From assembly GCF_030272615.1 (NCBI RefSeq), contig NC_081414.1:660650438-660714437 (forward strand): a stretch of DNA of 64,000 nt, read 5' to 3'. The number at the start of each line of letters is the position of its first letter. Within the stretch, counting starts at the first letter, position 1. Positions 1 to 10,026 of this stretch are shown here, piece by piece. This DNA comes from Cryptomeria japonica (taxonomy: Eukaryota; Streptophyta; Pinopsida; Cupressales; Cupressaceae). A program made the position numbers and the translations under genes. The notes below the pieces were generated by a model. It worked only from the letters and a program-made list of their open reading frames with translations. It was not told where the DNA came from and ran no database searches.

Positions 1-632
1 TCAAAATCCCAAAGTCATGTCAGACATTTAATGCTTATTCCCTCTCCTATCAACCTATCTCACATTGACACTTGTCATCCTGGGATTCAGTTGAAAGCCC
101 TCACATGGATTTGAAATCATTCAATCCTGACCCTTGTTGAGATTACTCAATCTCAACCATCCATTGCTCCATTTTTCCTATAAATAGAGCCCATTCCTTC
201 ATAATCCAGATCCTGAAAACTTGCATGCATTTAGGCTATAGACATTTTTAGAGAATATTTTAGCATAATCAACTAATCATTTGTTATTTTGGTTAAAATA
301 CATCATTTAGCATCAATAGCATAGTATTTAGCTTTTTATTTCACATTTAGAGCTATACTACAATCTCAATCCTCCATAAGCATCCATAGTGCAAAAAGCT
401 GCTGAGAGCTACACTATTTTGGAACTTGGAGAGGAGAGGAACAAGGGAGAAGAAGCTAAAGCCATGCTAAGAGGCAGTTGGAGATGCCTCAAAATCTGTG
501 TTTTATTTGTTAGATAAATTAGCATGTCTTTTGTGCCTCTTTTGGTATGCCTTCATAGCTTAGTTTTAGATTGACTAACACTAATGTTTTGTGTGTTTTG
601 TGTTTTTTGATCATAGACTAAGCTTGTGAAGA
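1..632 (+). repeat. Inverted (head-to-head) partial copy of the Gypsy-1 LTR
   Basis: This stretch is the reverse complement of about 697-1320, with perhaps 90% identity by eye. It ends near 632, about 65 bases before the facing arm. It contains the LTR TATA box in plus orientation (TATAAATAG at 179-187). The arm probably continues beyond the left edge of the window. The copy is more diverged than the two direct LTR copies of Gypsy-1, so it looks like an older or separate insertion, or a rearranged LTR. Confidence 0.85.
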
Positions 633-649
633 AATGTTTTGTTTTTTAG

Positions 650-675
650 GTGTTCGATTCACATCGGGTTCACCA
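650..675 (-). other. Primer-binding site left of the left Gypsy-1 LTR
   Basis: Read on the plus strand, these 26 bases look like the 3' end of a tRNA: a T-loop TTCGATT flanked by GTG and CAC, an acceptor-like strand, and a terminal ACCA. The minus strand would therefore be a long PBS starting TGGTGAACCC, two bases from the LTR end. The tRNA isotype is not assigned. Its presence here means the LTR at 678-2038 once served as a 5' LTR for material to its left. Confidence 0.7.
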
Positions 676-677
676 AA

Positions 678-2038
678 TGATGCCCTCCTAAATGGCACAA
701 GGTTAGTTTAAGATCAAACAACACAAAACACACAAAACATTAGCGTTAGTCAATCTAAAACTAAAACAATATGAAGGCATTCCAAAAGAGACACAAAGAG
801 ACATGCTAATATATCTAACAAGTAAAACAAAGATCATGAGACATCTCCAACTGCCTTTTAGCATGGCCTTAGCTTCTTCTCCCTTGTTCCTCTCCTCTCC
901 AAGTTCCAAAATAGTGTAGCTCTCAGCAGCTTTTTGCACTATGGATGCTTATGGAGGATTGAGATTTGTAGTATAGCTCCAAATATGAAATAAAAAGCTA
1001 TTTTTATGCTAAAATGATATATTTTAACCAAAAAGACAAGATTTAGTTATGCTATGCTAAATGCTCTCTAAAATGTCTATAGTCTAAATGCTTACAAGTA
1101 TTCAGGATCTGGATTATGAAGGAATGGGCTCTATTTATAGGAAAAATGGAGCAATGGATGGTTGAGATTGAGTAATCTCAACAAGGGTCAGGATTGAATG
1201 GTTTCAAATCCATGTGAGGGCTTTCAACCCAATCCCAGGATGACAAGTGTCAATGTGAGATAGGTTGAGAGGAGAGGGAATAAACATTAAATGCCTGACA
1301 TGACTTTGGGATTTTGAGTCAAGGTTGGTTGAATGAATAAACTCTTTATTCAAAGAATAAAGCTTTTATCCAATAGATAAACTCTTGTGCAAATGTGAAA
1401 TGGATGAATATGGTCAAAACAATAAATGTTTAGGGAGACAAGATTGAAATAACCATAAATGGTTATGTAAGAGCCATTAGTGGTCTTGAAAGACTTTGGA
1501 GGGTTAATTTGTTGAACACACAAAGCATTAAATGCTTTTCAAAGACTTTGGAGTCTTTGAGAAGTGACTCCATTTTGCTTAGGAATGTGACAATAATTAG
1601 GGGATGGATTAGGCTAATTAGGAAGGGGTTAGAAGAATCTAGAAGGGGATTAGGTTTGCAAGTGGATTTGGTAGGTGAGGGAAAATAGGATTTTATTTAA
1701 AATAAAAATTCATTTATTTCAATAAATGTGTGCAAGTTGCATTTGTAGGAAAATACAAGTGGAGTGGGGATAATGATTTAAATAAATATTTTATTTAATT
1801 TATTTAAAAGAAGAATAGGGGGATTTTAATTAAATAAATTGATTTTATTTATTTAATTGATTTGAATTGGATTTAATGAATTAATTAAAATAAATTGAAT
1901 AATTTATTTAATTAATAGAAGAATGTTTGGGGATGAATTAATTAAATATCAATTTAATTAATTGGTGGCTAGTAGATTTTTAATCAAATAAATACGAAAT
2001 ATTCATTTAATTAAAATGGACAGATTTATGTGACTACA
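678..2038 (-). repeat. Gypsy-1 left LTR (3' LTR)
   Basis: A direct repeat of 18897-20258, running on the minus strand from TGTAGTCACAT to GGGCATCA, with TG and CA ends. About 98% identical to its partner by eye. It has a PBS on its left and a polypurine tract on its right, so it is bounded by internal sequence on both sides. Confidence 0.92.
1131..1139 (-). promoter_or_regulatory. TATA box of the left Gypsy-1 LTR
   Basis: TATAAATAG on the minus strand, about 900 bases into the LTR and preceded by a CC and followed by AGCCC-like context. It is preserved in the right LTR (19350-19358) and in the inverted copy (179-187), as expected for the U3 promoter. Confidence 0.7.
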
Positions 2039-2054
2039 TTTGCCCCTCTTTGAG
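2039..2054 (-). other. Polypurine tract of Gypsy-1 (3' end)
   Basis: The minus strand reads AAAGAGGGGCAAA directly before the LTR start TGTAGTC. This is the expected plus-strand primer position for second-strand synthesis. The same tract and about 70 further bases are repeated next to the right LTR (20259-20346). Confidence 0.8.
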
Positions 2055-2145
2055 ACGGTGCAGTTTATCGCATCGTTTCAAAGAAAGAAAAACTGGTGTG
2101 AAGAAATGCCCCATAAAATATAAATTTAATGGGTGGTATGCCCCC

Positions 2146-2191
2146 TCGAGAGATGGGCCGAAAATTTTTGAAAAATCGGGCGATCTCTCGA
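2146..2191. other. 16-bp imperfect hairpin near the 3' LTR
   Basis: Arms 2146-2161 and 2176-2191 pair at 14 of 16 positions around a 14-base A/T-rich loop. The outermost nine pairs (TCGAGAGAT with ATCTCTCGA) are perfect. It lies between the polypurine tract and the promoter-like region of the antisense PMD gene. Function unknown. Confidence 0.55.
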
Positions 2192-2347
2192 AAAAGAATG
2201 AAAATTGGTAGGGTGGTAGAAGAGAAGAAGTGAGGCATACTGGGGAAAAATAGAAGAAAACGGGGGAAACATGGAGAAATGAGGGGCTCGGGAAGTTCAC
2301 GGGGACCACGGCGATGAGCGGAGCGAAGTTACGGTGACGACGGGGGG

Positions 2348-2354
2348 TATAAAT
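2348..2354 (+). promoter_or_regulatory. Candidate TATA box of the antisense PMD gene
   Basis: TATAAAT in a G-rich setting, about 90 bases upstream of the predicted PMD start codon at 2442 and in the right orientation. Its position inside the retrotransposon suggests the antisense gene carries its own promoter. No transcript evidence is available. Confidence 0.5.
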
Positions 2355-2592
2355 GGGGTGAAAACAGGACCATTTGTGACTGCGACCAGTTGAAAACGAG
2401 AGCTCTAACAGTGACATTTGGAGGAGCACGGAGGAGATACAATGCCGATTCTGATTACCGAGCACCGATTCGAGCGAGTCCGACGGTTCCAGCGCCCAGC
2501 CAACTATGGACCAGCGGTACGCAAATTCAAAAACTGACTTTGTATGCATTTTTGATAGGTTTTTAGCTGAGTCAAAGTCAAGTCGGAGCAAG

Positions 2593-2866
2593 AGCGCTGG
2601 AACTCTGGTTTTGGCGCTTTTACTCCATAAACTAGCGCTATTGTGCTCTTGTTTGAGCACTTTTGGTTTTATTAGCGCTACTGTATGCATGTGTTAGCGC
2701 TATTGACTAAGTAGCGCTATTGTATGGTTAATTGAGCGCTATTGATGTTAAATAACGCTATTGTATAGCTGGGTTAGCGCTTTGGTGTAACTTTTTGAGC
2801 GCTTTTGCTATGGTTGTAGCGCTATTGTGTAAAATAGCGCTTTTGTAGATAAAATAGCGCTTTTGC
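2593..2866 (+). repeat. AGCGCT motif array 1 (3' side of Gypsy-1)
   Basis: Eleven exact AGCGCT hexamers in about 270 bases, mostly as TAGCGCTATTG or GAGCGCTTTTG, spaced irregularly at 15-35 bases. The array lies inside the predicted PMD intron. Read as the Gypsy-1 transcript it is ACAATAGCGCTA-like. Confidence 0.9.
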
Positions 2867-3368
2867 TTAAGATAAAAAGATGCCCCAGTGTTGGACAAAA
2901 CAAATCTCCGGATGTCAATGATTGATGGATAGCGAGGTGAAGTGGGAGTTGTTTTGAACCATAGCAGCCCGATGAGACTTAGGTCATTTGTTAGGATAAA
3001 TGTCTATTGAAGTCTAGGTGGCCATGATTTCTTACCTGTTGAGACCCAAAGATACTTGATCAAAGTATCTGATGATAGTCTAGGTTTAAACTTAAGAAAG
3101 TTTGATAACAAAACAACTGATGGTGATTGATGAATGTCTATGTGCAGGAGGATCTGCGCGTGTTGCAGTTACGCGAGTGTCATCCTACGACACAGAGGTT
3201 GCGGGACCGATTGACGCAGGCGGAGATAGACTGTATTGCAGCCACTGGCCTCTACGAGGTGATGCACATGCTCGTGATTCGGATGACCAGCGGTACGCAA
3301 ATTCGAAAACTGACTTTTTATGCATTTTTTATAGGTTTTTAGCTGAGTCAAAGTCAAGTCGAAGCAAA

Positions 3369-3673
3369 AGCGCTGAAACTATGGTTTTAGCGCTTTTGCC
3401 CCATGAATTAGCGCTATTGTGCCACAATAGTGCTATTGTGGTCTAGTTTGAGCGCTTTTGTATGCATTAGCGCTACTGTATGCATGTGTTAGCGCTATTG
3501 ACTAAGTAGCGCTATTGTATGGTTGATTGAGCGCTATTGATGTTAAATAACGCTATTGTATAGCTGGGTTAGCGCTTTTGTTTTTGTAACACTTTGGTGT
3601 AGCTTTTTGAGCGCTTTTGCTATGGTTGTAGCGCTATTGTGTAAAATAACGCTTTTGTAGATAAAATAGCGCT
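3369..3673 (+). repeat. AGCGCT motif array 2 (duplicated intron)
   Basis: Twelve exact AGCGCT hexamers in about 305 bases, the tandem-duplicated partner of the array at 2593-2866. It shows small expansions and contractions relative to that copy, including an extra TAGCGCTATTG near 3408 and an extra GAGCGCTTTTG near 3450. Confidence 0.9.
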
Positions 3674-5981
3674 TTTGCTTAAGATAAAAAGATGCCCCAG
3701 TGTTGGACAAAACAAATCTCCGGATGCCAATGATTGATGGATGGCGAGGTGAAGTGGGAGTTGTTTTGAACCATGGCAGCCCGATGAGACTTAGGTCATT
3801 TGTTAGGATAAATGTCTATTGAAGTCTAGGTGGCCATGATTGCTTACCTGTTGAGACCCGAAGATACTTGATCAAAGTATCTGATGATAGTCTAGGTTTA
3901 AACTTAAGAAAGTTTGATAACAAAACAACTGATGGTGATTGATGAATGTCTATGTGCAGGAGGATCTGCGCGTGTTGCAGTTACGCGAGCGTCATCCTGC
4001 GACACAGGGGTTGCGGGACCGATTGATGCAGGTGAAGATAGATTGTATTGCAGCCACTGGCCTCTATGAGGTGATGTACATGCCCGTGATTCGGATGAAT
4101 CACGGCCTGATTACAGCATTGGCAGAGCGATGGCACAGTGAGACGTGCACATTTCATTTGGCACAGGGAGAGATGACTGTGACCTTGGAGGACGTGTGGC
4201 GCATCCTTCGGATTCTGATTCGAGAAGAGCTGGTCACATATGATAGATCCTTGGGGACGGTTTCATGTCAGAGGATTTTTGATGATGATGTATATATTGA
4301 CGATGGCTCGATCGCATGGGAGGATATAGCGGCACTATATGAGCCTCTTCCAGCAGTGTTGTCAGGGATTGTGGGAGGACTTCTGTGTCCAGACAGGCGA
4401 TTACATGGATTGGCAGTGGGATGGGGACAGGTGATAGAGATGATGATGACCGAGGGGACCCGATTTGCATGGGGGCCATGCGTGCTAGCGCACATGTATC
4501 AGGAGCTCCACAAGGTAGTGTACCGAGGGAGGAGTTCTCTAGCAGTAGGCATGACGCTACTACATGTTTGGGCATGGGAGCACCTACCAGTTACTCGACT
4601 AGTGAGTCTCAGATTCCGAGCCATGGACCAGCCCTACATGTTTATGTATAGTGGCATGATGAGTCAGCCCCACTTGGGGAAGTTAGAGTGGTGGCGGCGG
4701 GCATTGGATGATTTAGATGCAGTGATATGGCGGTCATACTTGGAGTGTGAGCCATAGGAGGATGACGCAGAGGCACTACCTTATGTGTTCATGACCCGAT
4801 TCCTCATTGGGAGGACCTCGTATCATGTGGAGAGACAGGTGCCGGGACGAGTGATGAGGCAGTTCGGATGGCAGTAAGGACTGCCTAGTGGATCTGGAGA
4901 GTATGCATAGGTGATTCGGGAGCGGTATGCATGGGGTCCAGTGCTACCGTATGATCAGGAACTAGCAGAGTTTTAGACACTGTAGGCGAGGCCATGGGAC
5001 TTACGACCGAGGGTCGTTGATACAGGGGTTACAGAGGAGTATACACAGTACCGAGCGGCACACCCGATCCGACGGATATCAGACCCGGCAGAGCCGATCC
5101 CAGCTTTTGAGGATGAGAGGGGATGGGGACGAGGACGGAGAGCAGGAGGTCGAGGAGGAGGAGGAGGAGGAGGAGGTGGAGATGGAGGTGGCGGAGGAGA
5201 TGGAGGTGGCAGAGGAGGAGGTGGGGGAGGAGGAGGTGGGTTGGGGATGCCGAGGCAGCGGAGAGGGAGAGGTGGGCTACCTCTTCAGATATCACAGGGA
5301 CCTTTGATGCAGGGAGGAGTGTAGCTGAGTGGGAGGGGGATGGAGAGAGAGATCCCGATGGATAGAGGAGTGGGGATTGCTGGAGAGGGTGGTGCAGGGG
5401 AGGGACCTATTGGAGAGGGTGATACAGGTGAGGCAGCGATGGATATGGGAGAGGGAGCTACTGGAGATCTGCGGGAGCATATGATAATTTATTTGCAGAC
5501 CCAGATAGAGAGATTAGAGGAGGAGGTAGTAGCCAGGGATGTGCAGTTATTTGCACGTGAGTCAGAGCTGACAATGGTGCTGCGGGAGAGAGATACTGCG
5601 GTGGAGAGATTGGCAGAGCTGCAGGAGAGGGTTCGGATTGGAGTAGGAGCACAGGGTCCTACAGGGGAGGTGATGAGGGAGATGCGGCGAGCGCAGGTGG
5701 AGATAGAGTACTGGCGGGGCTTATATGAGCAGGTGGTGCCACTCAGTTAGCGAGCTCTTAGTTATTCGCAGATGCGGTAGACCAGATCAGAGCGATCGCA
5801 GAGGGTACAAAGTAGTGGGGGTGTGATGGGTCCTCTACGGCAGGAGAGATCAGGGGATGCGGGAGGGAGTGGGGGTTCGATGAGACCTCCACGGAGAGAT
5901 GGATCAGGTGGTGTAGGCACCAGTGGTGGAGCAGGTAGAGGTGGTGGTGGTGGTACAGCATCTGGCCAGAGCGGCATTTGA

Positions 5982-8540
5982 GAGAGCATTTGTGCCTACA
6001 TATATTGTATCTTTGTTTATTTATGGACTGTATCTTGGATGGCTTTTGGTAGCCTGATTTTTTGTAGACGTCATTGTACTCTGATATATGAGATGATATA
6101 TATGAGGAGATCCCATATTTTGATGATATGCATTTGATTATGTATGAATGTATATGCATGATGATGATTTATTGCTTAGATGGATATGTATACATGTATG
6201 CATTTGATGAGATGTGTCCTATATGCATGTTTTTATTGATGATGTATGAGGTTGGATACTGACATATGAATGCAGGTTTATATGTGTATGGTTTTTGATT
6301 TGTTGGATGCAATGCTTTATGTATGTAATGCTATGAGGATGATGTATGCTTATGATGATTTATGAACAGGTTTTTGATGTTTCCCATGTAATGATAATCT
6401 ATGCGATGATGTAAATGTAATGGTTTGAATGAATGATGTTATGTATGAATATGCATCTAGATGTTTGTCAAATGAATGCAATATGGATAAACAAAATGTA
6501 AAGTATACATGCATATATGATAATGCCTAAATGAATGCATATGTAAAATGGATATATGAAATGGTATGAACCAATGTTTTGTAAACAAATGGACTTATGA
6601 ATCTAAAATGCTTTAAATATGAAAGTGTGATGATACTATTACTAATATTTGTAATAACTGCACCGTAATGCAATTAAAAAGAGGATAATGAATGCGATGT
6701 GAAATGAATCCTAAAATGAACATAATAAGATGTTTATTAATGAATGAATGAATGCACTTTGTAACTAAATGGATAAATGAATGTGTGTAATAATAAGTTG
6801 ATAAGATGATAATGGATAATTAACACTTATATGAATGCTGAGTAAAATGGTCTAAAACAATCAAAGACAAGTTGATCCTATGGATGAATCTAATTATTTA
6901 TGATTAATACAATGATGCAAATGAAAACTAAATGTCCAAAATGAACGATATGCAATGTTAAAAATGACATGAATGTTTAATGCAAGATGCAACTAAATGT
7001 GAGGATGATATGATCATGAGAAATGCAAGGTTTGTAAGACTTTGCATGATGCATTGGATGATGTATCAGAGTACTTGGTCGTGATTGTATCCAAGACCAG
7101 TTTTGAATGGTCACTTTTGCATATAAAACCTACATATGAATGAGCGAACGGATGGTTGATATGCAACGGAATGCAATATATAAACAGATGAGATGAAATG
7201 ACAATCCATAGTGCTCTATTTTCATCATTGAGCTTTAAAATGTTGGAAGAGAATACAAGCATCTTGACATAATGATTCAAGATGACCTGAGTATTTCTTT
7301 CATGGATTTTAATATAGCAAGTTAATACAAATGACTTGATATAAGGGTCAAGTCGATCGGAGTATTGCTTGCAGAACAGACAAGGATTATCTCCTTTCAT
7401 GCATGACTTGGATCATCCTCCTTGATCTTAGGCTGATCATATCCTGAGACAAGTACATACCGTACTAAGAGATAAAAACCTTTATCCAGTTTGGATGAGG
7501 TAGAAGGAACCAAAGGAAGAGCGTTGTACCTGCAAACAAACAGTATATACATAAAGAATAAAGAATAAGGATCCTTGGTAATGGCTCATGTTCATATGGT
7601 CGAGGTATACGTTGTAGTCAGCAAGCCGTAGTGATCTATGACTGTATTTTGCATAAGATCACGTAGCTTGGTGAACTTCCCACGTAGACACCATTAGTAC
7701 ATGCCCCAGAACTTCATTGGAACTAATGTGCAAACGATACAAAACAATGCTGAAAGGATCCCGATACAGATAAACAAATGATTGTGCTCACAAATCAACC
7801 AAGTATTTGATAGCTTAACATAATTTTCTTGTCAAAGAAAACATCATCTTGTCTTTGTTTTTGATAAGGAAGGATGCATCCTTGTTGAAGACAGTTTGAT
7901 TGTTGATGTTGATTGTGTGGTCGATTGGTAAATGGTCATTGTGTGAGTAGTTTGTCAATGCTTATTTTGGTATCTGCATGGATGAGTATGTACAAGGTGT
8001 TCGCCATGTTTTTGTTTATTTTCGATGGTTTTTCATTGTTTTTGGATTTTGTAGTGTTTTGAATGTTTTTGGTATTTTGTTGAGACATTTTCCAATGTTT
8101 TTGGTATTTTTGATGATTGCCTGAATGAAGAGCGTAATGACACATAAGACAATGTAGAATCCACTTCCATCAATAGGTTAAGGGTATTGCCCCTAGTTTT
8201 TAGACATGACTATGAAAAGGTGGGATACTAGATGCATGGAGTATTTTCTTAATGACAGATGAATAGCAAGCCATGGCTTTGGATGGATGGATGTATGTAT
8301 GAAGTAAATGTGATCGCAACAAGTCTGAAAGACAATGGAGCCATAGCCTTTACGAGTGGCGCCTGTTTGCCAGGTTTTCACCATCGTACTTACCCAAGGT
8401 GCCACCGAAGTGGTTGTTCACCGTTTGGATGCATGATTTTTCTTTACTTTTTTGAATGTTTTTGTATTTTCTTCAGGACATTTTTCTGAATGTTTTTTTT
8501 TTTTTTTTGGTATGTAGGGGAGCCTGATGCTCTATACAGC
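5982..8540. other. Non-coding internal region of Gypsy-1 between PMD and pol
   Basis: No supportable gene. From about 6000 to 7000 the plus strand is very rich in ATG-containing words (GATGATG, AATGAATG, TATGCATG) with no long frame, probably decayed simple sequence. From 7000 to 8500 it is A/T-rich non-coding sequence with a 16-base T run at 8493-8508. It corresponds to the extra region that Tat elements carry downstream of integrase. Confidence 0.6.
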
Positions 8541-10026
8541 TTAGGTATAAAACCGTTTGAGTTGCATGCTGTTGATTGGATCTGCAAGCGGTTCTCCATC
8601 TGATGTAGCCAACTGATATGCCTCAGACCCGAACACAGCAGTGACAACATATGGGCCCAGCCAGTTTGATTCAAACTTGCCCTGATGTTCTCGGTTTGGT
8701 TGGTTGCGAGGATTCTCTCGTAGAACAAGATCACCTACCTCAAATGTATGAGGTCTAACTCGGTGATTGTAGCTTCTGCTCATGCGCTGCTGATAGGCTT
8801 TGAGATGGTTGTATGGAGCTTGTCGCTTCTCATCAAGTAACTCTAAGTCCTGAAGACGGGATACTCTGTAGGCTTCATCATCGATGAGATTCTGCAAGGA
8901 AACCTATAGTGATGGTATCTCAACCTCAATAGGCAAGATAGCTTCTGCACCATAGACCAATGAATAAGGAGTTGCACATGTAGGGGTCCGAATGCTAGTT
9001 TGATATGCCCATAATGCTGGATTCAGTTGAACATGCCAATCACGATCGGCATCATTGACTATTTTCTTTAGGATTCTCAATATGTTTTTATTGGATGCTT
9101 CAACCTGACCATTGCCTTGTGGGTAATAGGGAGTGGAAAAAGCGGTGTTGGATATGAAATTTCTCACATAGTTCACGGACATCCTGATTTTTGAAAGGAA
9201 GACCGTTATCTGTGATGATGGACATGGGTACACCATACCGGCAGATGATGTAGTTGAGGATGAATGAGGCGATCTGCTTGCCGGTGACTTGGGTAAGTGG
9301 AATAGCTTCGATCCACTTTGTGAAATATTTGGTGGCGGTAATAATGAATTTATAGCCATTGGATGAAGATGGATGAATCTTACCCACAAGGTCAAGGCCC
9401 CATTGACAAAAAGGCCATGGTGTTGTGATTGGTTGCAATTCCTGGGCTCATGCATGTATCAGGTCGCCATGAACTTGACATTTCTTGCATTTTCTGACAA
9501 AGTAGTAGGAATCCTTTTCCATAGATGGCCAATAGTACCCATTGCGTAGGAGTTTCTTGACGAGTGATGGACCACTTGAATGAGTCCCGCAAATTTTTTC
9601 ATGTACCTCTTCCAAAGCCTTTGTTATCTCATCCTGTTCCAGACATCGAAGGAGAGTACCATCAAGACTGCGTCGATATAGGGTTTCGGCAATAATGGTA
9701 TATCGAGCAGTTTGGCGAATGAAGGTTTTTCGTTGGTTATTCGATTGGTTGGGAGGAAGGGTGTGATCATGGAGATAGGTGTAGAATTCACCATACCATG
9801 GGGATTCAGAACCGACAAGGTGACATATCATTTTGGATTCGGGGATATCATAAGCGGGGATCCAAAGCTGGTCTACCAAGAACTCGTAGCGTGTTGAATT
9901 TTGTGGAAGATCTAGTAGAGATGCGATGGTAGCCATGGCGTCAGCAGCTTGATTCTGATCTCTTGGTATCTGCTCAAAAGTGATAGTAGTAAATGATGTC
10001 TTTAGAGTGTCCACCATTTGCTTATA
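8541..10026 (-). pseudogene. Gypsy-1 end of aRNH and integrase (broken)
   Basis: Minus-strand continuation of the Gypsy-1 polyprotein. It holds the end of the archaeal-type RNase H (PRDQNQAADAMA), the integrase HHCC zinc-binding region (about 9480-9600, ending KCKKCQ), the catalytic core (LDLVGKI, then IITDNG with the second catalytic Asp, then GNGQVEASNKN with the Glu), and the C-terminal GPY-like domain (NWLGPYVV, 8600-8700). No chromodomain follows. Breaks are stops at 10027 and 9448 (both TGA where CGA would fit), a frameshift at an A run at 9137-9141 (one extra base in a T run on the coding strand), and a TAG at 8904. The natural stop is at 8541. Confidence 0.88.

Larger units (their letters stand above)
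2510..4097 (+). repeat. Tandem duplication covering the PMD exon 1-intron-exon 2 junction
   Basis: Unit 1 (2510-3285) and unit 2 (3286-4097) are near-identical apart from short insertions. Each contains the end of exon 1, the splice donor GTACGC, the AGCGCT-rich intron, the acceptor TGTGCAG and the first 140 or so bases of exon 2. The junction at 3281-3290 fuses exon 2 to the exon 1 tail around the short shared string ATGA/ATGGA. Only the acceptor at 3959 leads into the long PMD frame. Confidence 0.88.
2442..5981 (+). pseudogene. Plant mobile domain (PMD) protein gene, antisense in Gypsy-1
   Basis: The frame from 3960 encodes a plant mobile domain (aminotransferase-like, MAIN-type family). 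Its signature is a run reading HGLITALAERW, then TCTFHL and GEMTVTLEDV, within the first 90 residues. Exon 1 is predicted at 2442-2516 (25 codons). A GT donor at 2517 and an AG acceptor ending at 3959 join ...NYGPA to EDLRVLQ in frame. Downstream the same frame holds a glycine/arginine-rich stretch (about 5115-5280) and a coiled-coil-like segment (about 5460-5740). Eight in-frame stops (4755, 4875, 4908, 4974, 4983, 5322, 5748, 5778) kill the protein after about 290 residues. Seven are TAG and one is TAA, mostly where a glutamine codon would fit. PMD genes are known both as host silencing-related genes and as passengers of plant transposons. Here the gene runs opposite to gag-pol, between pol and the 3' LTR, so I infer a captured gene. 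Confidence 0.8.

Noticed and set aside
650-675. A tRNA gene or tRNA fragment
   Set aside because: Only the T-arm and acceptor 3' strand are present, with the CCA encoded in DNA, next to an LTR in both copies. A primer-binding site explains it.
2034-2690. A 218-codon minus-strand open frame over the 3' end of Gypsy-1
   Set aside because: It covers the polypurine tract, the hairpin and PMD exon 1 in the other strand, and has no protein-like pattern. A shadow frame.
2593-3673. CRISPR-like or satellite array
   Set aside because: Units are short (about 10 bases), spacing is irregular, spacers are not unique sequences of constant length, and the setting is a plant retrotransposon.
5029-5365. Leucine-rich minus-strand and arginine-rich plus-strand frames over the GGA tract
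   Set aside because: Both are alternative frames of the GGA/TCC repeat. The glycine-rich frame is the one continuous with the PMD.
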